A stretch of DNA of 64,000 nt from JAVJSD01 sp040219575 (lineage in GTDB: Bacteria; Planctomycetota; Planctomycetia; Pirellulales; Pirellulaceae), in contig JAVJSD010000127.1 in assembly GCA_040219575.1 (NCBI GenBank), positions 20,847 through 84,846 of the forward strand, given 5' to 3'. Shown one piece after another: positions 26,920 to 35,034 of the stretch. Every line of letters begins with the position of its first letter. Positions within the stretch are counted from its first letter, which is position 1. A program made the translations under genes and the position numbers. A model generated the notes under the pieces. That model had not been told where the DNA came from and did not search any database. It saw only the letters and a program-made list of their open reading frames with translations.

Positions 26920-27240
26920 ATGGACACGGAAGAAAAATCGGCCGCGTCGAAACGCGACCGCCAGGGCGGCTGCTGCGAGCTGTGCGGGCGCGACGTGGTG
27001 CTGACGTTTCACCACCTGATTCCCTGCAAGGTGCACCGCCGGAAGCGGTTCCTGCGGCGGCACGGAAAGCTGGCGATGCAGCGGCGCGGACTTTACCTCT
27101 GCCGCCTGTGCCACAACGGGATTCACGACATCATCCCCGATGAGCAGCAGCTCGCCGAGTCGTACAACACCCGCGAGTTGCTGCTAGCCCACGTAGGGAT
27201 CGCCCGGCACGTGCGATGGGCGGCGAAGCAGAAGTCGTAA
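26920..27240 (+). CDS. Small HNH-type nuclease-like protein
   Basis: A 106-residue protein with the HNH core: CELCGR zinc pair, LTFHHLIP with the catalytic-type histidine pair, and LCRLCHNGIHD with a second CxxC and final histidine. Domain plus ends make up the whole protein, so no specificity domain is attached. Standalone HNH proteins of this type are common in bacteria, and their targets are usually unknown. It starts at ATG 26920, 77 bp from the divergent secreted gene. No phage or restriction genes are nearby, so a mobile-element link is not supported. Confidence 0.85.
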   Translation: MDTEEKSAASKRDRQGGCCELCGRDVVLTFHHLIPCKVHRRKRFLRRHGKLAMQRRGLYLCRLCHNGIHDIIPDEQQLAESYNTRELLLAHVGIARHVRWAAKQKS

Positions 27241-27331
27241 CGAACATTCTTGCGGCGCGACCATTGTCTTTTGGCAGACGCTTCGCGAGAATCTGTGCGG
27301 TGCGGTTTTCTCCTCCTGCATGCAGGGCTCT

Positions 27332-29734
27332 ATGGCAGACGACTTCGATCCGTACTATAAGTGGCTGGCGATTCCGCCGGCGGAGCAGCCGCCTAATCAT
27401 TACCGGCTGCTGGGCGTGCCGCTGTTCACTGACGATCCCGACGTGATCGAAAACGCGGCGGAGCAACGCACGCGGCACGTGCGTTCGTTCCAACTGGGTG
27501 GGCGGGCGGCGCTGTCGCAGAAGGTGCTCAACCAAATTTCGGCCGCCCAGGTGTGCTTGCTCAATCCCGATCAGAAGGCCGCCTACGACGCCAAACTGCG
27601 CAGCGCGCAAGCGGCGGCGAAGGCGCCGACCCGGGCCGTCCCCGTGGCGGAGCCCTTGCCGACCGCCCCAGTGCATTTACCCACGGCGCCGGCAGCGGTG
27701 CCGATGCAGCCTCCCATGGTCCAGGCGGCGTCCGACGCCTCAACGCGTCACCGCGTGCAGGGAAAGCGAAGCGCCGAGCGAAAGACGCAGTTGCTGATGC
27801 TGGTGATCGCCGGCGTGGCGGCGGCCGCGCTGGGCCTGTTCGCGCTGGTGATGGTGTGGCTGGCGACGAGCGGGGGCGAGACGGCTGATGACGGCGAGAC
27901 CGTCGCGCAACAGCAAGTCGGTGCCGACGACTCAAGTCCAGCGGAAGAGACGCCGGAAACCGAGGCCCCGCCGCCCACCCCTGAGAATTCCACACCGCTT
28001 GCTCAGGCTGGAGCCGACCCAGCGGAGACTCCCGCAGAAGCTACGGTCGCACCGGAGAATCCGGATTCGCCCACTTCCCCGGTTGTCGAGACGCCGCCGG
28101 TGACCGAACCTTCTCCGGCGACAGCGCCGGTTGAACCATCGCCGTCAGGTCCGGCTGTTGAGCCGCCGCCGACAACTCCCTCACCGACGACCGTTTCCAC
28201 CCCCGCTCCAACACCGGATGAAGACGAGAACCGCTACGAAGGTTGGACCGATGTGCTGGCCTGGGCCGAAGGCGTCGATTGGAAGTCGCGCGGCTACGAC
28301 TGGAACCTGCAGTGCGAGGAACCGCCCTCGAAGTCGGGCGTGACGCTCCGGCCCACCAAGTTCAACCGCTATCCGCTGCCGGCCGTCATCGACGGCGACT
28401 ACGAGATGGAGGTCGAATTTACGCGGCATATGGGCAGGGAGAGCGTGAATGTGTTCTTCCCGGTCGGCATGCACAATATGCATCTGGAGTTGGGCGCCCG
28501 GACCGGCACGGTGGGAGGCGTTCATTGGATCGACGGCCAGGGCGCGCTGGATGGCAACCCCACCACGCGACGTCCGTCGCGGATCAGCAATGGCGAGAAA
28601 CATCGCATCGCCATCCGCGTCCGGCAGGAAGGCGACCAGGCGGAATTCGAAATCGATTGGGACGAAGAAAAAAACTACATCACCTGGAGCGGCGAGCATA
28701 CACGGCTCATCGGGCGGAATCCGGGCGCGTGGAAGTTGACGACGATCCGCCGCCCCTGGGTCGGAAGTTTCGAGAACCGCGTCACTTTTCACGGCGTTCA
28801 CGTGCGGATGCTGTCTGGCGAAGTCCACAAGGACGTCGTCGACGAAGAAGAACGCGCTCAGGACCTGGCCGCCGGGTTCGTGCGACTGGTCGGAGAGCCC
28901 ACCGTGGCGCCGACCGTCGGCCTGTGGCAGTACAACGTGAATCAGATTCCGCTCGAGGACGCGATGGGCGTGGACGGCGATTGGCCGCTGATCGCCCGCG
29001 AGTTCGCGCCTTGTCGTGAATTCCTCGGCGCGCACGCGCCGTCGCGGTTGAAGTGCGCCGTTCCCAAGGCCGCCAAAAGCTTTTCCGCGTTCGGCTACAA
29101 CGACGGCAGTCGCACGACCAAGTACCAGGTGTACGTGGATGGGGCGTTGATGTACGAGTCGGGCCCGACGGCGGTCGCGCCGATTAAGTTCGACCTGCCG
29201 CCCAAGGCGGCCGTGCTGGAGTTGCTGATCGACGATTGCGGGAACGACGAGTACGACCGCAGCTATTGGTGCTATCCACGCTTCCATGCGGTGGAGGTGG
29301 AAAAGCTGACCGACAAGATGATCAGCGGAATTGCCCGCACGTTGCCGTTTCAGATCGTCGATCAATCCGTCGGCTGGGGCAAGCTGACGCGAAACCAGCC
29401 CTTCAAAGGCCTGTGGTCGATCCCGGTCCATCCCGACGACGCGACGCCGTGCGACGAATTCGTATTCGCCGTGCCCGACGCCTCGGTCACCTTCGCCGTC
29501 CCCGAGGGCATGACGCGATTCACCGCCATCGGCTACAACCTCCGCAGCCATCACGTCAAGTACGAGGTCTGGGCCGACGCCCGGCAATTGTATGTCAGCC
29601 CCCAAGCGGGAATCGTCCCCATCAACGTGAAGCTTCCGCCGGGCGCCAGAACCATCGAGCTGAAAATCGACAAGCTGGGCAACTACGATTGGGATCACGC
29701 CATGTGGTGCTATCCCCGCCTGCACAAGAGTTGA
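27332..29734 (+). CDS. J-like domain / transmembrane / NPCBM-like carbohydrate-binding fusion
   Basis: An 800-residue protein with an odd domain order. Residues 1-90 (DPYYKWLAIPPAEQPPNHYR, then LLGVPL) resemble a DnaJ J-domain, ending in LNPDQKAAYDAKL, but lack the HPD tripeptide. A transmembrane helix lies at about 152-176. Next come about 150 residues rich in P, E, T and A, then a concanavalin-like beta domain (about 325-490). Two repeated beta domains close the protein (about 545-652 and 687-800), each ending in a WCYPR motif, resembling NPCBM carbohydrate-binding modules. The topology suggests a cytoplasmic J-like part and an outward lectin part. ATG 27332 is preferred because related proteins start at this DPY segment; ATG 27320 is in frame. 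Confidence 0.8.
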   Translation: MADDFDPYYKWLAIPPAEQPPNHYRLLGVPLFTDDPDVIENAAEQRTRHVRSFQLGGRAALSQKVLNQISAAQVCLLNPDQKAAYDAKLRSAQAAAKAPTRAVPVAEPLPTAPVHLPTAPAAVPMQPPMVQAASDASTRHRVQGKRSAERKTQLLMLVIAGVAAAALGLFALVMVWLATSGGETADDGETVAQQQVGADDSSPAEETPETEAPPPTPENSTPLAQAGADPAETPAEATVAPENPDSPTSPVVETPPVTEPSPATAPVEPSPSGPAVEPPPTTPSPTTVSTPAPTPDEDENRYEGWTDVLAWAEGVDWKSRGYDWNLQCEEPPSKSGVTLRPTKFNRYPLPAVIDGDYEMEVEFTRHMGRESVNVFFPVGMHNMHLELGARTGTVGGVHWIDGQGALDGNPTTRRPSRISNGEKHRIAIRVRQEGDQAEFEIDWDEEKNYITWSGEHTRLIGRNPGAWKLTTIRRPWVGSFENRVTFHGVHVRMLSGEVHKDVVDEEERAQDLAAGFVRLVGEPTVAPTVGLWQYNVNQIPLEDAMGVDGDWPLIAREFAPCREFLGAHAPSRLKCAVPKAAKSFSAFGYNDGSRTTKYQVYVDGALMYESGPTAVAPIKFDLPPKAAVLELLIDDCGNDEYDRSYWCYPRFHAVEVEKLTDKMISGIARTLPFQIVDQSVGWGKLTRNQPFKGLWSIPVHPDDATPCDEFVFAVPDASVTFAVPEGMTRFTAIGYNLRSHHVKYEVWADARQLYVSPQAGIVPINVKLPPGARTIELKIDKLGNYDWDHAMWCYPRLHKS

Positions 29735-29749
29735 CGCCGCAGAAAATCT

Positions 29750-29814
29750 GTAGCGGAAGTCGCCAGACTTTCGAGAATCAAGCAACTTCTCGGAACTCTG
29801 GCGAGTACCGCTAG
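29750..29814. repeat. PAL1 repeat, copy D (two inverted hairpins)
   Basis: The first hairpin has arms CGGAAGTC and GACTTTCG with loop GCCA, with one G-T wobble. The second has arms CGGAACTC and GAGTACCG with the complementary loop TGGC, one mismatch, then CTAG. It lies 16 bases past the stop of the J-like fusion gene. Confidence 0.8.
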
Positions 29815-29981
29815 GGCTGAACCTGCAAGCTTGTACCACGGGGCGGCCGCGGAGTCTCACTTGCTTGCGATGCGTGCCGCGGGAATCGCTGCCGAATGGA
29901 TTTCCAAGCGATCGGCGGCAGGCTTGGTTATGATGGCGGGCGCCATTACACAAGCCGAGCATTCGCCCAGTGGAGGAGTCC

Positions 29982-31499
29982 ATGCCCGATACACGATTTT
30001 CCATCCCAAGTGCGCTCTTCGCCTTTGTCTACCTCGTCGCGCTGAGCTGCAACATGGTGCACGCCGCCGAGCGGCCGAACATTGTGCTGCTGATGGGCGA
30101 CGATCATGGCTGGGACGAGACCGGCTACAACGGCCATCCGCATCTGAAGACGCCGGTGCTCGACGAGATGGCGGCGGCCGGGCTGCGGCTCGATCATTTC
30201 TACTCGGGCCATCCCTCCTGCTCGCCCACGCGCGGCAGCGTCATCACCGGACGCCATCCCAACCGTTACGGCACGTTCGCGCCCGGCTGGTCGATCCGGC
30301 CGGAGGAAGTCAGCATCGCGCACCTGCTCGGCAAGGCGGGCTACAGCTGCGGCCACTTCGGCAAGTGGCACCTGGGGCCGGTCAAGGCCGACTCGCCGAC
30401 CAATCCTGGAGCGATGGGCTTCGACGAGTGGCTGTCGCACGACAACTTCTTCGAACTCAACCCGCAGTTCTCGCGCAACGGCGGACCACCCCAGCAATTC
30501 AAGGGCGAAAGCTCGGAGATCGTCATTCGGGAGGCGATCGACTTCATCGAAAAGTCGAAAGAGCAAGACAAGCCGTTCTTCGCGGTGGTCTGGTTCGGCT
30601 CGCCGCACGAACCGTACAGCGGGCTGGAGAAGGACTTGGCCCTGTACGACGACGTACGCGACCAGTACCCCGGCAAGACAGTGGGACTCACGTCGAATGA
30701 AACCGGCCGACCCACCGTGAGACCGCTGGGCGAGGTGCTGCGGGAGCGATACGCCGAGATCACGGCCATGGACCGGGCGATCGGCCGACTGCGAACCTGG
30801 CTCGACGAGCAGGACCTGCGCGACAACACGCTGCTGTGGTACTGCGGCGACAACGGCACGCCCAGCGGCGGCATCGTCACGTCGCCCTTCCGCGGCGTGA
30901 AGGGGACGATGTATGAAGGCGGGATTCGCGTGCCCGGCGTCATCGAGTGGCCGGCAGGGATGGCGAAGGCGCGTACGACGAAGGTCAACGCCGTCACCAG
31001 CGACATGCTGCCGACGCTGTGCGATCTGCTGGAGATTTCGCCGCCGGATCGTCCATTGGACGGAATCAGCCTGAGGCCGCTGATCGAGGGCGAGATGAAG
31101 ACGCGCCCCAGCCCAATTTGCTTTTGGAGCTACGACGGCCCCCACGGCGAAGGCAAACCACGGCCCTACATCGATCCCAAGCTGCAGGAAGGAACCACGC
31201 CGCTGGTGAAAATGATGGCCGGCCTGTTCACGCGCAACTTCCGCAACCTGCGGCAGACCACGATCACGGAGCAGGATTTCGGCGGAGCGCGGGTGATCCG
31301 CGACAACCGCTACAAGCTTGTCGTTCACGGCCCGGCCGACGGGAAGCAGACCACGGAGTTGTTCGATCTGGACGAGGACCCGGCGGAGAAGACAAATCTC
31401 GTTGAAGCCAAGCCGCAGATCGCCAAACGGCTCGAAGAGCAGCTTCGCGCGTGGCAACAGTCGGTGCTGGAGAGCCTGACCGGGGCGGACTATCGGTAA
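29982..31499 (+). CDS. Sulfatase (formylglycine type) 1
   Basis: A 505-residue exported sulfatase with an N-terminal signal region (PSALFAFVYLVALSCNMVHA). Sequence signs are the Asp pair D40/D41 in LLMGDDHGW, the FGly motif C80SPTR, GKWHLGP and the later GDNGT metal site. C80 must be converted to formylglycine by an FGE or anSME enzyme, not encoded here. It hydrolyses sulfate esters; the sulfated glycan or lipid target is unknown. The start at ATG 29982 is preferred because TGGAGGAG lies 5-6 bases upstream. Length fits the family (about 450-550). It is followed by a small membrane-protein gene. Confidence 0.95.
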   Translation: MPDTRFSIPSALFAFVYLVALSCNMVHAAERPNIVLLMGDDHGWDETGYNGHPHLKTPVLDEMAAAGLRLDHFYSGHPSCSPTRGSVITGRHPNRYGTFAPGWSIRPEEVSIAHLLGKAGYSCGHFGKWHLGPVKADSPTNPGAMGFDEWLSHDNFFELNPQFSRNGGPPQQFKGESSEIVIREAIDFIEKSKEQDKPFFAVVWFGSPHEPYSGLEKDLALYDDVRDQYPGKTVGLTSNETGRPTVRPLGEVLRERYAEITAMDRAIGRLRTWLDEQDLRDNTLLWYCGDNGTPSGGIVTSPFRGVKGTMYEGGIRVPGVIEWPAGMAKARTTKVNAVTSDMLPTLCDLLEISPPDRPLDGISLRPLIEGEMKTRPSPICFWSYDGPHGEGKPRPYIDPKLQEGTTPLVKMMAGLFTRNFRNLRQTTITEQDFGGARVIRDNRYKLVVHGPADGKQTTELFDLDEDPAEKTNLVEAKPQIAKRLEEQLRAWQQSVLESLTGADYR

Positions 31500-31541
31500 A
31501 CGCCCGAAGATTGCTGGAAATGTTCTCCACAATTGAGGCAA

Positions 31542-31548
31542 GGGGAGG
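31542..31548 (+). promoter_or_regulatory. Ribosome binding site supporting a TTG start
   Basis: GGGGAGG lies five bases before TTG 31554 and after an upstream in-frame TTG at 31533 that has no such site. It decides the start of the small membrane protein. Confidence 0.7.
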
Positions 31549-31553
31549 CGGTT

Positions 31554-31952
31554 TTGGAAAAGAATCCGTACGAGGCGCCGGCGGGGTATTCGGTCGCGGC
31601 GCGGAAGCCGGTTTCCGCATCGGCCGTTGCTTGGGTCCGCTGGTCGTGGCAATTGCCGCTGTTGTGCATCGGGATTTCGATCGCCGTCAACATCCTGGCG
31701 AAACCGCTCGGCGCGCTTGCCGGCCTGATCCTGATCCTTAGCATTCCGATTGGATTTGTGTTGTCGGTCGTTGGGATCTTTTTGTCTTTCAAGTACCGCG
31801 GTGTGATCCAACACGCCATCGGCGGAATCTTGACGACCGTGTTCATGGGACTGGCGATCGCCGCCATGTTTCATGCAATCGGCTTGGCGCGCGAGGCGGC
31901 GCAAAAACAACGAGAGCGTGATGCGGGCGCCGACTTTCAGGTCGACCCCTAG
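31554..31952 (+). CDS. Small NPYEAP-type membrane protein
   Basis: A 132-residue protein with two or three hydrophobic segments (LPLLCIGISIAVNILA, ALAGLILILSIPIGFVLSVV, ILTTVFMGLAIAAMFHAIGL) and a charged C-terminal tail. It begins LEKNPYEAPAGYS, and the NPYEAP motif before the first helix recurs in the MFS transporter at 54629. Function unknown. The TTG start is set by a good ribosome binding site. It lies 54 bp after the sulfatase gene in the same direction, so they may be co-transcribed. Confidence 0.75.
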   Translation: MEKNPYEAPAGYSVAARKPVSASAVAWVRWSWQLPLLCIGISIAVNILAKPLGALAGLILILSIPIGFVLSVVGIFLSFKYRGVIQHAIGGILTTVFMGLAIAAMFHAIGLAREAAQKQRERDAGADFQVDP

Positions 31953-31997
31953 CCGGGGCAGGCTCCGTCTGGAATCGCAGACGGGGCGATTCAATTT

Positions 31998-32060
31998 GTA
32001 GCGGAACTCGTGAGAGTTCCTCTTTCTCAATGCCGTCGGAAGTCTCACGACTTCCGCTAC
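31998..32060. repeat. PAL1 repeat, copy E (two inverted hairpins)
   Basis: First hairpin: arms GGAACTC and GAGTTCC with loop GTGA. Second: arms CGGAAGTC and GACTTCCG with loop TCAC, then CTAC. Compared with copy A, the third stem pair in the first hairpin has flipped from G-C to C-G, keeping pairing. It is followed by a block shared with copies F and G (TTCCGGACGAAGCCTG). It lies between convergent stops at 31952 and 32100. Confidence 0.9.
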
Positions 32061-32099
32061 CCAGTTTCCGGACGAAGCCTGGCCGAACGGTCTTGCCCG

Positions 32100-33968
32100 T
32101 CAATACAACTGAATCGGCAAGTAGCCGCCGGTGGGCAACGCCACGATCGCCCAGGACGTGCCTTCGGTCAGGTCGATGCGCTCGGTCTGCTCCGGTTGCC
32201 CGGGGATCTTGACGACGATCTTGTACGTGCCGGGCGGAATCGAATAGTTGAGCGCCTCCTTAAAATCCTTCGCGCCGCGGCCCGCCTTGAGACGGTAGTC
32301 CGACTTGCCGATGGTGTAGACCACCTCCACACGATGGGCGTTGGCCAGAATCAGCCGGCCCTTGCCGGCCTCCGGCAGCACACCTTCTTTCTTGGCTAAA
32401 GCGGCGTCGCGGGTGACGATCTCGATCGACGTTTTCTCCCCCTGCGGTTCGAAGGCGGCGGAAAGCTGCATGCTGTCGTTGGCGAAATGCAGCGTACCAT
32501 CCGACGAAGCTCCGTCCACGGCTTTCCAACCCTTGGTCGGAAGCTCCTTGCGATAGAACGCGGCCGCTTCCGCCGGAGGCATGTCGACCAGGGCGTGATA
32601 CGTCTTGCGGAATCGGGAGCCTTCGCGGCGGATGTCTTCGCTTCCTTCGGGCAGAGAAAACGGCCAGTCGCCCGACACGGGATCCGTCGATGTCGCGACC
32701 GGATCGGCCGGACCGCTGATCCGCGTGGTGGGCGTGATCACCGCCGCGTCGATCGTGGCCGTGAAGGAGAATTGCCGGCTGAGGACTTCCTTGGGCGGCA
32801 TCTTGAACGTTCCCTTCACGCGGCCGTCGGCGATCTTCATTTCATCGACGGATTCATCGATCGAATTGGCGACTCCGACGCCCGGAACGGAGAACGAGAA
32901 GCTGAGGTACTTGCCCAACTGCAGCGAGAGATAGTCCGGCGTGGCGGACTCGTACAGATCGAAAAACGAGAAGTCGTCTTCTTTCGTCGCCATGGCCTGC
33001 ATCTTGTTCAGCGGAATCGGCTTCGACGAGAACACCACCATGGTGGCGTAGTCGCCGCGGTCCTTCGTTTGAAAACAGGCTGCGTGGGGGAACGTGTATT
33101 GTTTGCCGCCGAACTTCACGACGGCCGAGCCCTTGTTCCCGGCGACATCGACCGGCGTCGTCGCGACGGGCTCGGTGGGCGTTTCGGCGACGCCGGGAAT
33201 CGTAAGAGGGAGCGACGCGACGGCCGGCAACGGCTTGACCGCCGACTGCTTCTGCGAGTTCTCGTATCCCAGCACGATCCGCGATCCGACGTCGTCGGTG
33301 AACACATTCACGCTCAGTTGGATCGTTCCCTGCGAGAACTCCGTGTAGCGGCGCGTGTCGGTGACGATCGGCCGCCGCGATTCGCGGAAGCCCTTGGCTT
33401 TGATCCTGCCGGAGAAGTACTCGAACGCCTCCTGCAATCCCAGCGTCGACTTCAGCATCACGCCTTCGGCGCCGTATTGAACCTTCTGGGCGGACTCGGG
33501 CAGGGGGAGTTCCTTCTGGAGGTACAGCGCGGCGCGAGGCATGGGGACGCCCGCCGCGGCCAGTTTGGCGGGATCGTCGGCGCCGGAGAACTTCAGGCCG
33601 CGGGTGTCGATGCGGACGCGGACCTCCTTCGACGACTGGCTGAACCGCGCCTCGAGCGTCGCCGCGCCATGTTTGAAATTGAGCTCGATCGAGTCGTCGT
33701 CGATATCGACATCCGACGCGTCCAGTTCCCAACCGCGTTGGGCCATCTCCTTGAGATAGAAGGCGGCCAGCGACTTGAGCGGCGACCGGCTGTTGAAATT
33801 GATGTCGCCGGTCCAGGCGACGAACTCCAGTTCGCTGGCGTCGGGAGGAAACGGCAAGGCGGCCGCCTCGTCGCTGAATTCGGCCCCCCGCAGGCCGCCG
33901 GCGAAAACGCCGAGGGCGACAAAGACAAACAGAGCGGTAAAGGCGGCGACACTGCGGACTTTGGGCAT
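32100..33968 (-). CDS. Secreted protein of unknown function with repeated helical-beta segments
   Basis: A 622-residue protein with signal peptide VRSVAAFTALFVFVALGVFA and mature start near GLRGAEFSDE. It contains a repeated fold: LEFVAWTGDINFNS followed by LAAFYLKEMAQRGWEL near residue 55, and RKTYHALVDMPPAEAAAFY followed by RKELPTKGWK near residue 480, with a similar AFEYFSGRIKAKGF unit between. Such tandem AFY...GW units suggest duplicated small domains. The function is not recognised. ATG 33968 has AAGGA about 9 bases upstream, whereas an in-frame TTG at 34004 has nothing supporting it. It diverges from the sigma-factor operon. Confidence 0.78.
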   Translation of the reverse strand: MPKVRSVAAFTALFVFVALGVFAGGLRGAEFSDEAAALPFPPDASELEFVAWTGDINFNSRSPLKSLAAFYLKEMAQRGWELDASDVDIDDDSIELNFKHGAATLEARFSQSSKEVRVRIDTRGLKFSGADDPAKLAAAGVPMPRAALYLQKELPLPESAQKVQYGAEGVMLKSTLGLQEAFEYFSGRIKAKGFRESRRPIVTDTRRYTEFSQGTIQLSVNVFTDDVGSRIVLGYENSQKQSAVKPLPAVASLPLTIPGVAETPTEPVATTPVDVAGNKGSAVVKFGGKQYTFPHAACFQTKDRGDYATMVVFSSKPIPLNKMQAMATKEDDFSFFDLYESATPDYLSLQLGKYLSFSFSVPGVGVANSIDESVDEMKIADGRVKGTFKMPPKEVLSRQFSFTATIDAAVITPTTRISGPADPVATSTDPVSGDWPFSLPEGSEDIRREGSRFRKTYHALVDMPPAEAAAFYRKELPTKGWKAVDGASSDGTLHFANDSMQLSAAFEPQGEKTSIEIVTRDAALAKKEGVLPEAGKGRLILANAHRVEVVYTIGKSDYRLKAGRGAKDFKEALNYSIPPGTYKIVVKIPGQPEQTERIDLTEGTSWAIVALPTGGYLPIQLY

Positions 33969-34135
33969 GGCGCAAGATTCCTTCAATGGAAAACGACGCG
34001 GCAATCTGAGAGTCGATTGCGGACAAGTAAACGTACCTTCGTTTTAGCCAAGCGGAAAACGCCTGCCTATGTGACAAACTCTCTGCATAACGGAGCAGAG
34101 CTTCGCATGGAAACGCCGTGACCGTGAGATCTTCC

Positions 34136-34200
34136 GTAGCGGAACTCATGAGAGTTTCGAGGCATTCGGGCGAAGTCGGAAGTCTGGCGACTTCCGCTAC
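34136..34200. repeat. PAL1 repeat, copy F
   Basis: First hairpin: arms GGAACTC and GAGTTTC with loop ATGA, with one wobble pair. Second: arms CGGAAGTC and GACTTCCG with loop TGGC, then CTAC. It is followed by GTATTCAGACAAAGCCTG, a variant of the block seen after copy E. Confidence 0.85.
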
Positions 34201-34258
34201 AGGTATTCAGACAAAGCCTGGACTCCGCCGGGAAAGGCTGACGTGATCAGTGAACTTA

Positions 34259-34295
34259 TAGCGGAACTCGTGTAGCGGAAGTCGTGAGACTTCCG
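34259..34295. repeat. PAL1 repeat, copy G (one unit interrupted by another)
   Basis: A 13-base fragment TAGCGGAACTCGT (34259-34271) stops in the loop, and a complete unit (GTAGC, arms CGGAAGTC and GACTTCCG, loop GTGA; 34272-34295) begins at the next base. The block CTTCCGGACAACGCCTG follows at about 34325. Confidence 0.85.
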
Positions 34296-34461
34296 ACGGC
34301 ACTGCAATTAAGGAACACGAAGCTTCCGGACAACGCCTGACTTTCAGGGAAAACCCCACGTGCCGTTGGGAGGGGCTGTTCGCGAAATGTTGAAGAATCT
34401 CCCGAATCTCCCCAAAGATTCCGTGGACGCAACTCCCCCAGCGGCCACTAGGATGGCGGAG

Positions 34462-35034
34462 ATGGACGAGCACGACGACACCGACGCCGACCTGGTGGCG
34501 CGGACGCTGGCGGGAGACCGCGAGGCGTTCGGCCGACTCTACGATCGCCATGTGAAAAAGGTGCGCGCGGTCGTCGTCGCGGTCTCGGGCGACTGGGCGA
34601 TGGTCGACGACATGACGCAGGACTGCTTCCTGCGCGGCTATCGGAAGCTCGATACCCTGCGCGACTCCCGGCGATTCGGCGCCTGGATCGCCGGCATCGC
34701 CCGCCAAGTGGCCCGAGAACGCCGACGAACTCTAAAGAGAGACCGACACCAACTCGTCGGCGACAAGCTGGAGCAACGCGGGATGACGCCGGACGGCTGC
34801 CACGAACTACAAGACGCGGAACAACTCGAATTGATGTTGCGAAAGCTGGCGGCTCTGCCGGAGCGTGAACGCCTGGCGATCCACGCCTTCTACTTCGAAG
34901 AGCACGACGCCCGGCGGGCCGCGGAGTTGCTGGAGGTTTCGCGTTCGCACTTTTACGGGCTGTTGAAGCGGGCCTTGGGCCGGCTTCACGCGCTGCTGCA
35001 CGCCCCGTCGCGCGACGAGGAGGCGAAACGATGA
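34462..35034 (+). CDS. ECF-type RNA polymerase sigma factor
   Basis: A 190-residue sigma-70 family regulator of extracytoplasmic function. Region 2 is visible in FGRLYDRHVKKVRAVVVAVS and MVDDMTQDCFLRGYRKLDTL; region 4 is LPERERLAIHAFYFEEHDAR with the HTH LLEVSRSHFYGLLKRAL. It directs RNA polymerase to its target promoters when released from its anti-sigma factor. ATG 34462 has AGGA eight bases upstream; ATG 34453 and 34387 are in-frame alternatives. The next gene begins with a 4-bp ATGA overlap, giving a classic sigma/anti-sigma operon. PAL1 copies lie in the upstream spacer. Confidence 0.93.
   Translation: MDEHDDTDADLVARTLAGDREAFGRLYDRHVKKVRAVVVAVSGDWAMVDDMTQDCFLRGYRKLDTLRDSRRFGAWIAGIARQVARERRRTLKRDRHQLVGDKLEQRGMTPDGCHELQDAEQLELMLRKLAALPERERLAIHAFYFEEHDARRAAELLEVSRSHFYGLLKRALGRLHALLHAPSRDEEAKR

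Larger units (their letters stand above)
33969..34461. other. 493-bp divergent spacer carrying PAL1 copies F and G
   Basis: It contains no supportable gene. Two PAL1 loci are listed separately. The segment 34030-34090 is relatively AT-rich, as expected for promoters, but no reliable promoter pair could be chosen. Confidence 0.5.

Noticed and set aside
26920..27240. HNH protein as part of a restriction or homing system
   Set aside because: Neighbours are secreted and membrane proteins, with no methyltransferase, intron or phage gene nearby.
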